50,738 nt of DNA from Sulfurimonas sp. (lineage in GTDB: Bacteria > Campylobacterota > Campylobacteria > Campylobacterales > Sulfurimonadaceae): the NCBI RefSeq assembly GCF_028714655.1, contig NZ_JAQTLY010000015.1, positions 1 to 50,738 on the forward strand. Direction: 5' to 3'. Each line of letters begins with the position of its first letter. Position 1 is the stretch's first letter. The notes beneath the pieces are model-generated. The model searched no databases, was not told the DNA's origin, and saw only the letters and a program-made list of their open reading frames with translations. Both the position numbers and the translations under genes were made by a program. Below are positions 43,519-50,738 of this stretch, one piece after another.

Positions 43519-44700
43519 TTGAAGCCTTTTACCCTTCTATATTTTATCTTAAGCGTAGTGCTCTACCTTGTAGCACTGCCGCTTTTGGTTTATCTCTCGT
43601 TTAAACAAAAATATAAAGAGTCGATTCCGGCTCGTTTTTTTCTTTTTAACAATCCAAGATTTAAAAGCGGTAACGGAGTTTGGTTTCATGTATGCTCACT
43701 CGGAGAAGCAAGAGCTTTAAAGCCGATTTTGGAACTTCTAAATGACTATGAGATAAAAATCACGACTATAACACATACGGGTCAAGCAGAAGCAAGAAGA
43801 TATGATGCAGAAGTTAGGTATTTGCCGTATGAGATGTTTTTACCTTTTTGGGCTAAAAAACAGGATATTTTAATAGTCTTAGAGGCAGAATTTTGGTTTA
43901 TGCTCTTTAGTGTCATGAGAGCAAAAGGAACCAGAATTATACTTTTAAATGCCCGCATCTCCGAGAAAAGTGCTAAAAAATATCTTCAATTTGCTTGGTT
44001 TTACGAGAAACTGCTCTCAAATGTGGAAGTGATTTATGCTCAGAGCGAAGCTGATAAAAACCGTTTTATCGCACTAGGGGCTAAAAATATCGAAGTTATC
44101 GGTAACATTAAGTTAGCCGGTAAAATCAGTAAAACAAAAGATTATAAAAAGCCAAATGTAGAGTTGATAGTTGCAGGCAGCACCCATGAGGGTGAAGAAG
44201 AGAGTGTTTTAAAATCATTTGTAGAATACAGAAAACAGAGTGACGCAAAGCTGGCTGTTGTTCCAAGACATCCTGAGAGATTTGAAGCAGTATATGAACT
44301 TATGAAAAAATATGCCGCTAAGAGCTCTTTGACTCTAAGCCGATTTTCGCAAGATAAAGAGTTTAAAGCGGATATAGTTTTAGTCGATGTTATGGGAGAG
44401 CTAAATAATATTTATGCAATAAGCGATGTAGTAATCTTAGGCGGTGCTTTTAGAAAGGATGTGGGCGGACACAATCCGCTCGAACCTGCGCATTTTGGAT
44501 GTAAAATAATTACCGGAAAACACTTTTTTCATCAAAAAGAACTTTTTAGATATGTTCATCATGTTCAGTTTGTAGAGCCTGATGAGATTCATAAAGCGCT
44601 TATGGCATCAAAAGAGTTACCGCCGAGTATGGTAGAAGAGAAGATAGATTTAAAACCTGTAGTAGAGAGAATAATAAAAAATCCGAATCTACCCCTTTAG
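43519..44700 (+). CDS. waaA: 3-deoxy-D-manno-octulosonic acid transferase
   Basis: WaaA (KdtA) attaches Kdo to lipid A. It is 393 residues with an N-terminal membrane anchor (TLLYFILSVVLYLVALPLLV). The general base Glu63 is in VCSLGEARALKPIL, and the GT-B C-terminal half shows VAGSTHEGEEES, GELNNIYAISDVVILGGAF and GGHNPLEPAHFG. The start is TTG directly after the zinc ribbon gene; no ATG lies nearby, and the membrane anchor would be lost from any later start. The last seven codons (KNPNLPL) are part of the first unit of a downstream tandem repeat. Confidence 0.93.
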   Translation: MKPFTLLYFILSVVLYLVALPLLVYLSFKQKYKESIPARFFLFNNPRFKSGNGVWFHVCSLGEARALKPILELLNDYEIKITTITHTGQAEARRYDAEVRYLPYEMFLPFWAKKQDILIVLEAEFWFMLFSVMRAKGTRIILLNARISEKSAKKYLQFAWFYEKLLSNVEVIYAQSEADKNRFIALGAKNIEVIGNIKLAGKISKTKDYKKPNVELIVAGSTHEGEEESVLKSFVEYRKQSDAKLAVVPRHPERFEAVYELMKKYAAKSSLTLSRFSQDKEFKADIVLVDVMGELNNIYAISDVVILGGAFRKDVGGHNPLEPAHFGCKIITGKHFFHQKELFRYVHHVQFVEPDEIHKALMASKELPPSMVEEKIDLKPVVERIIKNPNLPL

Positions 44701-45055
44701 GGGTTAGCTTTAGTGCCCTCAGCGGCTAGCGAAGCCAAAGGGACGAGTTCCTTTGGCGGACAAATAAATGGAGGGTTTCCTTCATTTTTGTAAAAAAAAT
44801 AACAAAAAATCCGAATCTACCCCTTTATAGGGGTTAGCTTTAGTGCCTCAGCGGCTAGCGAAGCCAAAGGGACGAGTTCCTTTGGCGGACAAATAAATGG
44901 AGGGTTTCCTTCATTTTTGTAAAAAAAATAACAAAAAATCCGAATCTACCCCTTTATAGGGGTTAGCTTTAGTGCCTCAGCGGCTAGCGAAGCCAAAGGG
45001 ACGAGTTCCTTTGGCGGACAAATAAATGGAGGGTTTCCTTCATTTTTGTAAAAAA
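44676..45055 (+). repeat. Three tandem repeats of 128-129 bases after waaA
   Basis: Units lie at about 44676-44803, 44804-44932 and 44933-45055, nearly identical. Unit 1 differs by lacking TA in the CCCCTTTATAGGGG hairpin and by an extra C. Each unit has a perfect stem GCCAAAGG/CCTTTGGC (44734-44757 in unit 1) and an imperfect stem with a T run (ATGGAGG...CCTTCATTTTT), a terminator-like end. Units 1 and 2 each also hold a 20-codon frame starting MEGFLHFCKK. This 373-base gap holds no other gene. Confidence 0.95.
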
Positions 45056-45073
45056 ATTAAGGAAATAAATATT

Positions 45074-45808
45074 ATGGCATTAGAAAAAGCATATAAACTT
45101 TTAGCGGCACAAGAAGGAATTTCAAATTCGGAAGCAAAATCAATGATAGACCGCGGTTTGGTATACGCCGCAAATAAAAAAGTGATGATTGCCCGCGGAG
45201 ATATTGATACAAAAACTCTATTTAAAGTTGAAAAAATAGAAAAAATAAAACCTATTTTTGAAAATGATGATTTGGTTGTCGTAGATAAACCTGCCCATGT
45301 AAATTCAGATGAAATTGAGAGACAGTTTAAGCCTGCAGTACTTCTGCATAGACTTGATCGTGAAACAAGCGGAGTTTTAATGCTTGTAAAAAATGAAGAG
45401 TTTAGAGAAAAAGCTATACAAGAGTTCAAAAGAGATAGAGTTTACAAAGAGTATATCGCATGGATTGAGGGGATTTTAAGTGAACCGGTAGATGTAGATA
45501 AACCGATACTTACTACCAAGAAAAACAACCGTGCGTCTTCAAATGTATCGGCAAAAGGAAAGCCTGCAAGAACAGAGATTTTTCCTGATATTGTCAGCGG
45601 AAACAAAACAAAAGTCAAATGTATTATCCATCACGGAAGAACACATCAGATAAGAACCCATTTAAGATATATAGAACACCCGATAGTCGGTGATGAGCAG
45701 TACGGCGGAAGACGGGCAAAACGCGTAATGCTTCATGCTTACAAAGTAAGACTTCTTGGGATGGAGTTTGTAGCACCTGAGCCAAAGACATTTGTTCATT
45801 TTGAGTAA
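45074..45808 (+). CDS. RluA-family pseudouridine synthase
   Basis: A 244-residue synthase. An S4 RNA-binding domain (residues 1-55, SNSEAKSMIDRGLVYAANKK) is followed by the catalytic core, with the Asp in LLHRLDRETSGVLMLVKN near residue 96. The later motif HQIRTHLRYIEHPIVGDEQY is complete. It modifies a 23S rRNA or tRNA uridine that cannot be named. ATG 45074 with AAGGAA 10 bases upstream is chosen; an in-frame ATG at 45026 would fuse 16 residues of repeat unit 3 to the protein and is unlikely. Confidence 0.9.
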   Translation: MALEKAYKLLAAQEGISNSEAKSMIDRGLVYAANKKVMIARGDIDTKTLFKVEKIEKIKPIFENDDLVVVDKPAHVNSDEIERQFKPAVLLHRLDRETSGVLMLVKNEEFREKAIQEFKRDRVYKEYIAWIEGILSEPVDVDKPILTTKKNNRASSNVSAKGKPARTEIFPDIVSGNKTKVKCIIHHGRTHQIRTHLRYIEHPIVGDEQYGGRRAKRVMLHAYKVRLLGMEFVAPEPKTFVHFE

Positions 45809-45816
45809 TAAAGACT

Positions 45817-46056
45817 TTGTGGTATGTTTATATGTTAAAATGCAGTGACGATACCCTATATACGGGTATTACTACAGATTTAGCCAGAAGAGTAGATGAA
45901 CATAACAACTCGCCAAAAGCAGCAAAATATACGCGTATTAGAAGACCGGTAGAACTAATTTACTCTGAAAATTATGAAGATAAAAGCGGTGCTTCTAAAC
46001 GAGAGTATGATATAAAGCAACTCTCAAGAGTTCAAAAACTCTTCCTTGTAAAATAA
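45817..46056 (+). CDS. GIY-YIG domain protein (YhbQ-like)
   Basis: A 79-residue stand-alone GIY-YIG domain. The motif pair is WYVYMLKCSDDTLYTGITTD, with the catalytic Arg in DLARRVDEHN and the Glu in LIYSENYED. This is the UPF0213/YhbQ type, whose cellular substrate is unknown though weak DNA nuclease activity has been described for relatives. The start is a TTG, needed to keep the first motif; the ATG at 45832 would remove it. It is one base before the next gene. Confidence 0.82.
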   Translation: MWYVYMLKCSDDTLYTGITTDLARRVDEHNNSPKAAKYTRIRRPVELIYSENYEDKSGASKREYDIKQLSRVQKLFLVK

Positions 46057-46508
46057 TGCGTCTTTTTGTTGATGGAGATGCTTTTCCAAATTTGCTCAAA
46101 CCGATTCTGCTTCGTTCCATTGAGAGACTAAACATAGAGACTTTGGTTGTCTCAAATAAACTTATAACTATCGGAAAATCCAAACTTATAAGCTATGTAA
46201 TTGTAGAGCAGGGTGTAGATGAAGCAGATAATTATATAGCAGAAGTTGTAAAAGAGGGCGATTTGGTAATTACTGCAGATATTCCACTCGCAGATAGAAT
46301 TATAAGCAAAGCGGCACATGCAATTGATCATAGAGGCGAACGCTATAGCGTGGATAATATCAAACAATATCTAGCTATGAGAAATTTAATGGAAAAAATA
46401 AGAGAAAGCGGAGAGATGACAAGAGGTCCAAAGCCATTTGACCAAAAAGATGCACATCAATTTGCAAATCAGCTCCATAAATTTTTGACTAAGTATTACA
46501 AAATTTAA
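46056..46508 (+). CDS. YaiI/YqxD family protein (DUF188)
   Basis: A 150-residue member of DUF188, a PIN-like fold. MRLFVDGDAFPNLLKPILLR carries the conserved acidic VDGDAF motif; EQGVDEADNYIAEVV and DLVITADIPLADRII give the other acidic residues of the likely metal site. The tail MTRGPKPFDQKDAHQFANQL is diagnostic of the family. Nuclease activity is inferred from fold only. The ATG overlaps the stop of the GIY-YIG gene, so the two small putative nucleases are translated together. Confidence 0.9.
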   Translation: MRLFVDGDAFPNLLKPILLRSIERLNIETLVVSNKLITIGKSKLISYVIVEQGVDEADNYIAEVVKEGDLVITADIPLADRIISKAAHAIDHRGERYSVDNIKQYLAMRNLMEKIRESGEMTRGPKPFDQKDAHQFANQLHKFLTKYYKI

Positions 46509-46581
46509 AGCAAACTTAAAGTAACTTTCAGCTACAATTCGCCACTTTTTACATCCGAGATAATTTACAAGAGGAGGGTTT

Positions 46582-47928
46582 ATGTTTGACATATTAACAG
46601 ATTCATTTACAAATGCTATTAGAAAAATTCGCTTTCATGACGATGAAAAGGCCCTGACAAAAGCTCTTGATGAGTTAAAAAAATCTCTTTTAAAAGCAGA
46701 TGTAAACCATAAAGTCGTTAAAGATTTAATTTTTAAAGTTCAAATAGAGACTAGAAAAAACGGAATCGGCAAAGATCAGTTTTTAGCCGCGCTAAGAGAT
46801 GCTCTGCATGAACTGCTGGAAATCGGAGGAAATAGAGGTTTTATATTTGCATCAAAACCTCCTACCGTTATTTTAATGACGGGACTTCAAGGTTCGGGTA
46901 AAACAACTACAACCGGTAAGTTAGCGCTGTATTTAAAAAATAAACAGAAAAAAGTTATGGTTGTAGCAGCCGATTTGCAGCGTCTGGCAGCAGTTGAGCA
47001 ACTTCGTCAAATTACGGCAAAAATAGAAGTTGAACTTTATGAAGACAGCAGCACAAGAAATCCGGTAGAAGTCGTTACTGCCGCGCTAAAAAAAGCAAAC
47101 AGCGGTATTTATGATGTTGTTCTTATAGATACGGCAGGTCGTTTGGCAATAGATAATGAACTTATGGATGAGCTTGAAGCTGTAAAAAAAGCAGCAAATC
47201 CAAGTGAAATTTTTTATGTCGCAGACTCTTTAACCGGTCAAGATGCGGTTAAAACCGCTACAACCTTTAAAGAAAAAATCGGTATAGACGGCGTAATTTT
47301 AAGCAAATACGACGGCGATTCAAAAGGCGGTGTTGCACTTGGATTGTCGTCACAAGTGCAGGTTCCTCTTCGTTTTATCGGTAGCGGTGAGAAGATGGAA
47401 GATTTGGAAGTTTTCTTACCGGATCGCGTCGTAAATCGTCTTATGGGATTTGGAGACATAGAGGGTTTAGCCGAAAAAACGGCATCCGCAATTGATGAAA
47501 AACAGGCAAAAAAGCTTACTTCAAAAATTAAAAAAGGCGAATTTAATTTTAATGACTTTTTAGAGCAGATGGAAAGCATGAAGAAGATGGGCAGCATGAA
47601 ATCTTTAATGGGTATGATTCCGGGTATGGGAAATATGTCTAAAGCGCTTAAAGATTTTGACCTTGAAAACTCCGGAGAGCTTAAAAATATTAAAGCTATG
47701 GTCTCTTCTATGACAATGAAAGAGAGAGAAAATCCGGATTTATTAAATAATTCCCGTAAGCAAAGAATTGCAAACGGTTGCGGGCTTAGTCAAATTGAGA
47801 TAAACAGAATGATTAAACAGTTTAAAAATGCCGGTAAAATGGCTAAGAGATTCTCAGGCAAGAACGGTATGAAAGATCTTCAAGCGATGATGGGTCAAAT
47901 GGGCGGTGCCGGAGCACTCAGAAGATAG
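46582..47928 (+). CDS. ffh: Signal recognition particle protein Ffh
   Basis: Ffh binds 4.5S RNA and signal sequences for membrane targeting. It is 448 residues. NG domain: P-loop LMTGLQGSGKTTTTGKLAL near residue 100, AADLQRLAAVEQL, VVLIDTAGRLAID, and ILSKYDGDSKGG. The M domain from about 300 is Met-rich (MESMKKMGSMKSLMGMIPGM) and contains SRKQRIANGCGLSQIEINRM, the RNA-binding helix. The AGGAGG site is 6 bases before ATG. It starts a translation-related operon continuing to rplS, though a structured gap follows it. Confidence 0.97.
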   Translation: MFDILTDSFTNAIRKIRFHDDEKALTKALDELKKSLLKADVNHKVVKDLIFKVQIETRKNGIGKDQFLAALRDALHELLEIGGNRGFIFASKPPTVILMTGLQGSGKTTTTGKLALYLKNKQKKVMVVAADLQRLAAVEQLRQITAKIEVELYEDSSTRNPVEVVTAALKKANSGIYDVVLIDTAGRLAIDNELMDELEAVKKAANPSEIFYVADSLTGQDAVKTATTFKEKIGIDGVILSKYDGDSKGGVALGLSSQVQVPLRFIGSGEKMEDLEVFLPDRVVNRLMGFGDIEGLAEKTASAIDEKQAKKLTSKIKKGEFNFNDFLEQMESMKKMGSMKSLMGMIPGMGNMSKALKDFDLENSGELKNIKAMVSSMTMKERENPDLLNNSRKQRIANGCGLSQIEINRMIKQFKNAGKMAKRFSGKNGMKDLQAMMGQMGGAGALRR

Positions 47929-47944
47929 CTCCTGCCTTGTGAGG

Positions 47945-47994
47945 GCAAATATATAAACTTTTAGAAGCTTATATATTTGCATTCAAAATGCAAA
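47945..47994 (+). promoter_or_regulatory. Mutually exclusive hairpins in the ffh-rpsP leader
   Basis: Stem 1 is perfect, 12 pairs: GCAAATATATAA (47945-47956) with TTATATATTTGC (47969-47980). Stem 2 is perfect, 8 pairs: TTTGCATT (47976-47983) with AATGCAAA (47987-47994). They share TTTGC (47976-47980), so only one can form. This suggests a switch or an RNA processing/control site for S16 operon expression. The T runs are too short for a strong terminator. Confidence 0.55.
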
Positions 47995-48046
47995 ATTTAA
48001 CATATACAGCAAGTTGAAATATGACTTGCGCAGAGAAGGACAAAAC

Positions 48047-48277
48047 ATGGCAACAGTAATTCGCCTAACTAGAATGGGAAGAAAAAAACAACCTTTTTAC
48101 CGTATCGCGGTAACAGATTCACGCAAAAGAAGAGACGGTGGTTGGATTGAGTTAATTGGACATCACAATCCAATGGTAGCAGAGAAAACAACAGTTGTTG
48201 ATAATGAGAGATTAGATTACTGGTTGAGCGTCGGTGCTAAAATGAGTGATCGCGTTAAAAAGATAACAGGTCGTTAA
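48047..48277 (+). CDS. rpsP: 30S ribosomal protein S16
   Basis: S16 is a primary assembly protein of the 30S body. It is 76 residues, slightly short for the family. The start [20 protein letters not shown] and [20 protein letters not shown] are unmistakable. ATG 48047 follows AAGGA; a longer frame from 48014 is rejected. It directly precedes khpA with one base between them. Codon use favours fast codons. Confidence 0.98.
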
Positions 48278-48278
48278 T

Positions 48279-48518
48279 ATGATAGCTGATTTTGTCGCAC
48301 AATTTGCAAGACTTATAGCATCTTACCCTGATGATGTAAGAGTTGAGGTAAAAGAGGGCGATGAAATAACTGAAATTCTGCTCTATGCCAATCAAGCCGA
48401 TATCGGCAAATTGATTGGTAAAGAGGGCAAGATGATCGGTGCGATTAAAACCGTTATTTCAGGCTGTAAAGCAAAAGACGGCATGAGTTACCGTATAAAT
48501 GTCGAAGCAACTAAGTAA
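48279..48518 (+). CDS. khpA: KH-domain RNA-binding protein KhpA
   Basis: A 79-residue single KH domain. The GxxG loop is in IGKLIGKEGKMIGAIKTVIS, the RNA-binding element; MIADFVAQFARLIASYPDDV opens the protein. KhpA, often with KhpB, affects cell division and RNA stability in Gram-positives; its role in Campylobacterota is less known. It lies between rpsP and rimM as in many bacteria and overlaps rimM by 20 bases. Confidence 0.92.
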   Translation: MIADFVAQFARLIASYPDDVRVEVKEGDEITEILLYANQADIGKLIGKEGKMIGAIKTVISGCKAKDGMSYRINVEATK

Positions 48519-49038
48519 ACTACTTCACATCGCTACAATCGGCAAAGCTGTCGGTTTAAAAGGCGAAATGAAGCTTCATATCAAGAGTGACTTTCCCGAG
48601 CAGTTTAAAAAAGGTGCTTCATTTCCGATAAATGAAAATGAGAGCCTGACAATCAGTGAAGTAAATCATGAAAGAGGTCTTGTAAAATTTGTCGGCTATG
48701 CTTCGCCTGAAGATTCTAAAAAACTTACGAATAAAAAATTATATACAACAATAGAGAGAACAAGAAAAGAGTGCCGCTTAGATGAGGGCGAATATTTTTG
48801 GTTTGATCTTGAAGGTTGTAAAGTAATTGAAGATGGTAAAGTTTTAGGCATTGTTGATGAGGTTGATAGAATTTCAGTTACAAATTATCTTAGCATAAAA
48901 ACTGATGAAGCTTTGGTAAAAGAGGGTTTTGCAAAAAGTTTTTTAATTCCTTTTAGCAAACCTTTTACGATAAATACCGATATAAAAGAGAAAATCATAA
49001 CCGTTAGCGGTGCTATGGATATTTTAGAAGCTTCATAA
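48499..49038 (+). CDS. rimM: Ribosome maturation factor RimM
   Basis: RimM binds S19 and helps mature the 30S head. It is 179 residues. The N-terminal domain has LHIATIGKAVGLKGEMKLHI; the C-terminal PRC-barrel shows DEGEYFWFDLEGCKVIEDGK and FLIPFSKPFTINTD. ATG 48499 overlaps khpA by 20 bases and has only a weak ribosome binding site, so it is probably translated by coupling. The start of trmD overlaps the stop as TAATG. Confidence 0.93.
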   Translation: MSKQLSKLLHIATIGKAVGLKGEMKLHIKSDFPEQFKKGASFPINENESLTISEVNHERGLVKFVGYASPEDSKKLTNKKLYTTIERTRKECRLDEGEYFWFDLEGCKVIEDGKVLGIVDEVDRISVTNYLSIKTDEALVKEGFAKSFLIPFSKPFTINTDIKEKIITVSGAMDILEAS

Positions 49039-49742
49039 TGAAATTTACTTTTGTAACTCTTTTTCAAAATATAGTTGAAGGATATTTTTTAGACTCTATT
49101 TTAAAAAGAGCAATTGATAAAGATATTTTACATATAGAGTATATAAATCCTAGGGATTTTAGCAACTCTAAACATTATAAAGTTGATGATACTGCAGTTG
49201 GAGGCGGTGCCGGAATGGTAATGAATCCGCAGCCGTTGTATGATACTTTAAATGCATTAAAAATTAAAGAGAATGATGTACATATTATTTTTTTAACTCC
49301 CGTTGCAAAACCTTTTAGACAAAATGATGCTAAAAGATTGGCAAAAAAATCCCATATAGCTTTTGTGAGTGGAAGATATGAGGGAATTGATGAGAGAGTT
49401 GTCGAAAAATATGCAGATGAAGTTTTTAGTATCGGCGATTATATTTTAACCGGGGGCGAGTTGGCTTCTTTGGTTATTTGTGATGCTATTTCCAGAAATG
49501 TAAACGGTGTTCTTGGAAATAGTGACTCTTTATGCGTAGAGAGTTTTGAGACTAAACTTTTAGAAGCACCGTCTTTCTCTAAACCGGAAAATTATGATAA
49601 CAATTGTGTTCCATCAGAATACTTAAAGGGAAATCATAGTAAAATTCGCTCACTAAAATTAGCTCTATCTGAATGTAAGACTAAATTCTTCAGACCGGAG
49701 CAGCTTTTAAAGCATAGAACAAGGAAATCTTATGAGAAATAA
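49038..49742 (+). CDS. trmD: tRNA (guanine(37)-N1)-methyltransferase
   Basis: TrmD makes m1G37, which prevents frameshifting. It is 234 residues. The trefoil-knot SAM site has [20 protein letters not shown] and [36 protein letters not shown] is the conserved N-terminal loop. It overlaps rplS by 11 bases, so the pair is translated together as in most bacteria. Confidence 0.97.
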   Translation: MKFTFVTLFQNIVEGYFLDSILKRAIDKDILHIEYINPRDFSNSKHYKVDDTAVGGGAGMVMNPQPLYDTLNALKIKENDVHIIFLTPVAKPFRQNDAKRLAKKSHIAFVSGRYEGIDERVVEKYADEVFSIGDYILTGGELASLVICDAISRNVNGVLGNSDSLCVESFETKLLEAPSFSKPENYDNNCVPSEYLKGNHSKIRSLKLALSECKTKFFRPEQLLKHRTRKSYEK

Positions 49743-50091
49743 GTACATAGAAAACTTTGAAAAAGCACAAGTAGCTGGAAAAAATATTCCGGATTTTCGT
49801 GCTGGTGATACTGTTCGTTTAGCAGTAACAATTACAGAAGGTGACAAAACTCGTGTACAAAATTACGAGGGTGTTTGTATTGCAAAAAGAGGTCAAGGTA
49901 CTGGTCAAACTATTACAGTTCGTAAAATTGGCGCTAACAGTATAGGTATTGAGAGAATATTCCCAATATACAGTGACTCAATCAGCGAAATAGCAGTAAT
50001 TCGTCGCGGTCGTGTTCGTCGCGCTAAGCTGTTTTATCTTCGTGACCTTGCCGGTAAAAAAGCTCGTATCAAAGAACTTAGAAGAAAATAA
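49732..50091 (+). CDS. rplS: 50S ribosomal protein L19
   Basis: L19 lies at the 30S-50S interface. It is 119 residues. The start [20 protein letters not shown] and the [20 protein letters not shown] block, then [20 protein letters not shown] and [20 protein letters not shown] are all conserved. Codon use is highly biased. It closes the operon; a perfect terminator stem overlaps its final codons. Confidence 0.98.
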   Translation: MRNKYIENFEKAQVAGKNIPDFRAGDTVRLAVTITEGDKTRVQNYEGVCIAKRGQGTGQTITVRKIGANSIGIERIFPIYSDSISEIAVIRRGRVRRAKLFYLRDLAGKKARIKELRRK

Positions 50092-50114
50092 TCTTCTAAG
50101 TCTTTCACTTTTTT
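50076..50114 (+). terminator. Rho-independent terminator of the rplS operon
   Basis: A perfect 10-pair stem, ACTTAGAAGA (50076-50085) with TCTTCTAAGT (50092-50101), around a six-base loop containing the stop codon, followed by CTTTCACTTTTTTT. The 5' arm is coding, so the last residues of L19 double as the terminator stem. Confidence 0.88.
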
Positions 50115-50357
50115 TATCTTATCTACTCCTTTTAATCCTATATTTTTAAAATTCATCTTCAAAATCATATAATTTTAAACTATTTCTTGTTCCAATTATT
50201 CCAAATAATGCCAATTTAAAAAAATTAAACTACTTACGGTCTAATTTTATGTATACATATATAATGCTTTTAAAATTCATAAAAATATGATTTTACAAAA
50301 TTTGAAAATCTTTCCAAATCCCCCTAAAATTTAAGCCTCTCCTAAGAATCATTTGTC
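50115..50357. other. AT-rich intergenic region, no gene seen
   Basis: About 240 bases between the rplS terminator and the rRNA promoter, strongly AT-rich, with no ORF of useful length and no repeat family member. The poly-A/T tracts could act as an upstream (UP-like) activator of rRNA transcription, which is inference only. Confidence 0.5.
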
Positions 50358-50363
50358 TATAAT
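50358..50363 (+). promoter_or_regulatory. -10 element of the rRNA operon promoter
   Basis: TATAAT within TTTGTCTATAATTCCC. A start near 50370 would give a leader of about 300 bases before the mature 16S end. There is no convincing -35, as is usual for this phylum. Confidence 0.6.
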
Positions 50364-50369
50364 TCCCAT

Positions 50370-50673
50370 CCACAAACACAGAGACCTAAAGTTTAGGACC
50401 TGAAGAAGCCTCAAGTAGAGGTTTTTAGAGAGTTTGAGATCATTGAAAACTAAGCAAGTAAATAGACGATATAACTTTGAAAAAAGTTAATTAGTCACTA
50501 ATAAGTTTACTTAGAAATAACTAATATAACAACAACCGTCTATTCTATTTATACCCAAACGGGTATCTATAGTAATAGATACTTTACAAAAAAGTCTATC
50601 ATTTGGTATTGATACTAAATGATAGCAACAAAGCCAATGATTTTTAAATCTTGGGCAAAGATTAAACAATTCA
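50370..50673 (+). other. Structured 16S rRNA leader
   Basis: Hairpins in order: CCTAAA/TTTAGG near 50385-50397; AAGCCTC/GAGGTTT with a following T run (50406-50426, terminator-like); ATACCC/GGGTAT (50552-50567); GTATCTAT/ATAGATAC (50564-50583), which shares GTAT with the previous stem; and a 14-pair stem CTATCATTT.../...AAATGATAG (50596-50625). AATAGACG (50461-50468) can also pair with CGTCTATT (50537-50544). These probably guide RNase processing and antitermination. Confidence 0.6.

Positions 50674-50738
<65 letters not shown>

Noticed and set aside
44676..45055. Possible CRISPR array because of regular direct repeats
   Set aside because: The units are directly joined and 128-129 bases long with no unique spacers, and no cas genes are near. 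It is a plain tandem repeat.
45026..45073. Extended N-terminus for the pseudouridine synthase (MEGFLHFCKK...)
   Set aside because: The extra residues come from repeat unit 3; a better ribosome binding site and the S4 domain start fit ATG 45074.

Overview
The window is a roughly 35% GC chromosomal segment from a Campylobacterota (former Epsilonproteobacteria), most like Sulfurimonas or a close relative. The evidence is the 5' end of the 16S rRNA gene at the right edge, the lineage-typical blocks fliW-bamD-lon, truB-csrA-ispE-smpB and Nif3-zinc ribbon-waaA, a lone atpE away from the other ATP synthase genes, and Campylobacterota-like LptD, UvrC and NadB. The organism is inferred from gene content; no database search was possible.

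Layout. 1-2000: the 3' part of recG, the hibernation factor hpf, and three intergenic palindromic repeats. 1981-6804 (minus): an MSHA-like operon with one large secreted Calx-beta protein and three pilin-like proteins. 6928-8211 (minus): an accessory MNT/HEPN toxin-antitoxin cluster, apparently two tandem modules with the last HEPN truncated, placed behind fliW. 8232-11890: fliW, then divergent bamD and lon. 12113-17635 (minus): a four-gene phosphorelay (PAS protein, Hpt protein, hybrid kinase, CheY-like regulator). 17719-22868: uvrC, a DUF721 gene, an LptM-like lipoprotein, nadB and a cation/proton antiporter. 23059-34794: mostly housekeeping genes (guaA, hemD, purD, an RDD protein, lptD, pnp, atpE, tRNA-Leu, a cupin, cysK, an aminotransferase-fold enzyme), with a probable 6S RNA gene just upstream of purD. 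34938-46508: lysR, a UvrD-type helicase, truB-csrA-ispE, a small accessory insert (MmeI-like remnant plus dinD), smpB, a TPR gene, Nif3-like, zinc ribbon protein, waaA, a threefold tandem repeat, a pseudouridine synthase, a GIY-YIG protein and a YaiI protein. 46582-50091: the translation operon ffh-rpsP-khpA-rimM-trmD-rplS. 50092-50738: terminator, rRNA promoter, structured leader and the start of 16S rRNA.

The most notable non-coding content is a dispersed family of nested palindromic repeats. They are bounded by inverted repeats and mostly sit where genes converge. Two copies 23 kb apart have cores differing at one base. The most interesting accessory loci are the doubled MNT/HEPN cluster and the eroded restriction/DNA-damage insert between ispE and smpB. 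CsrA and its antagonist FliW are both encoded here, as is a homologue of the flagellar zinc-ribbon protein HP0958, so several flagellar post-transcriptional regulators fall in one window.
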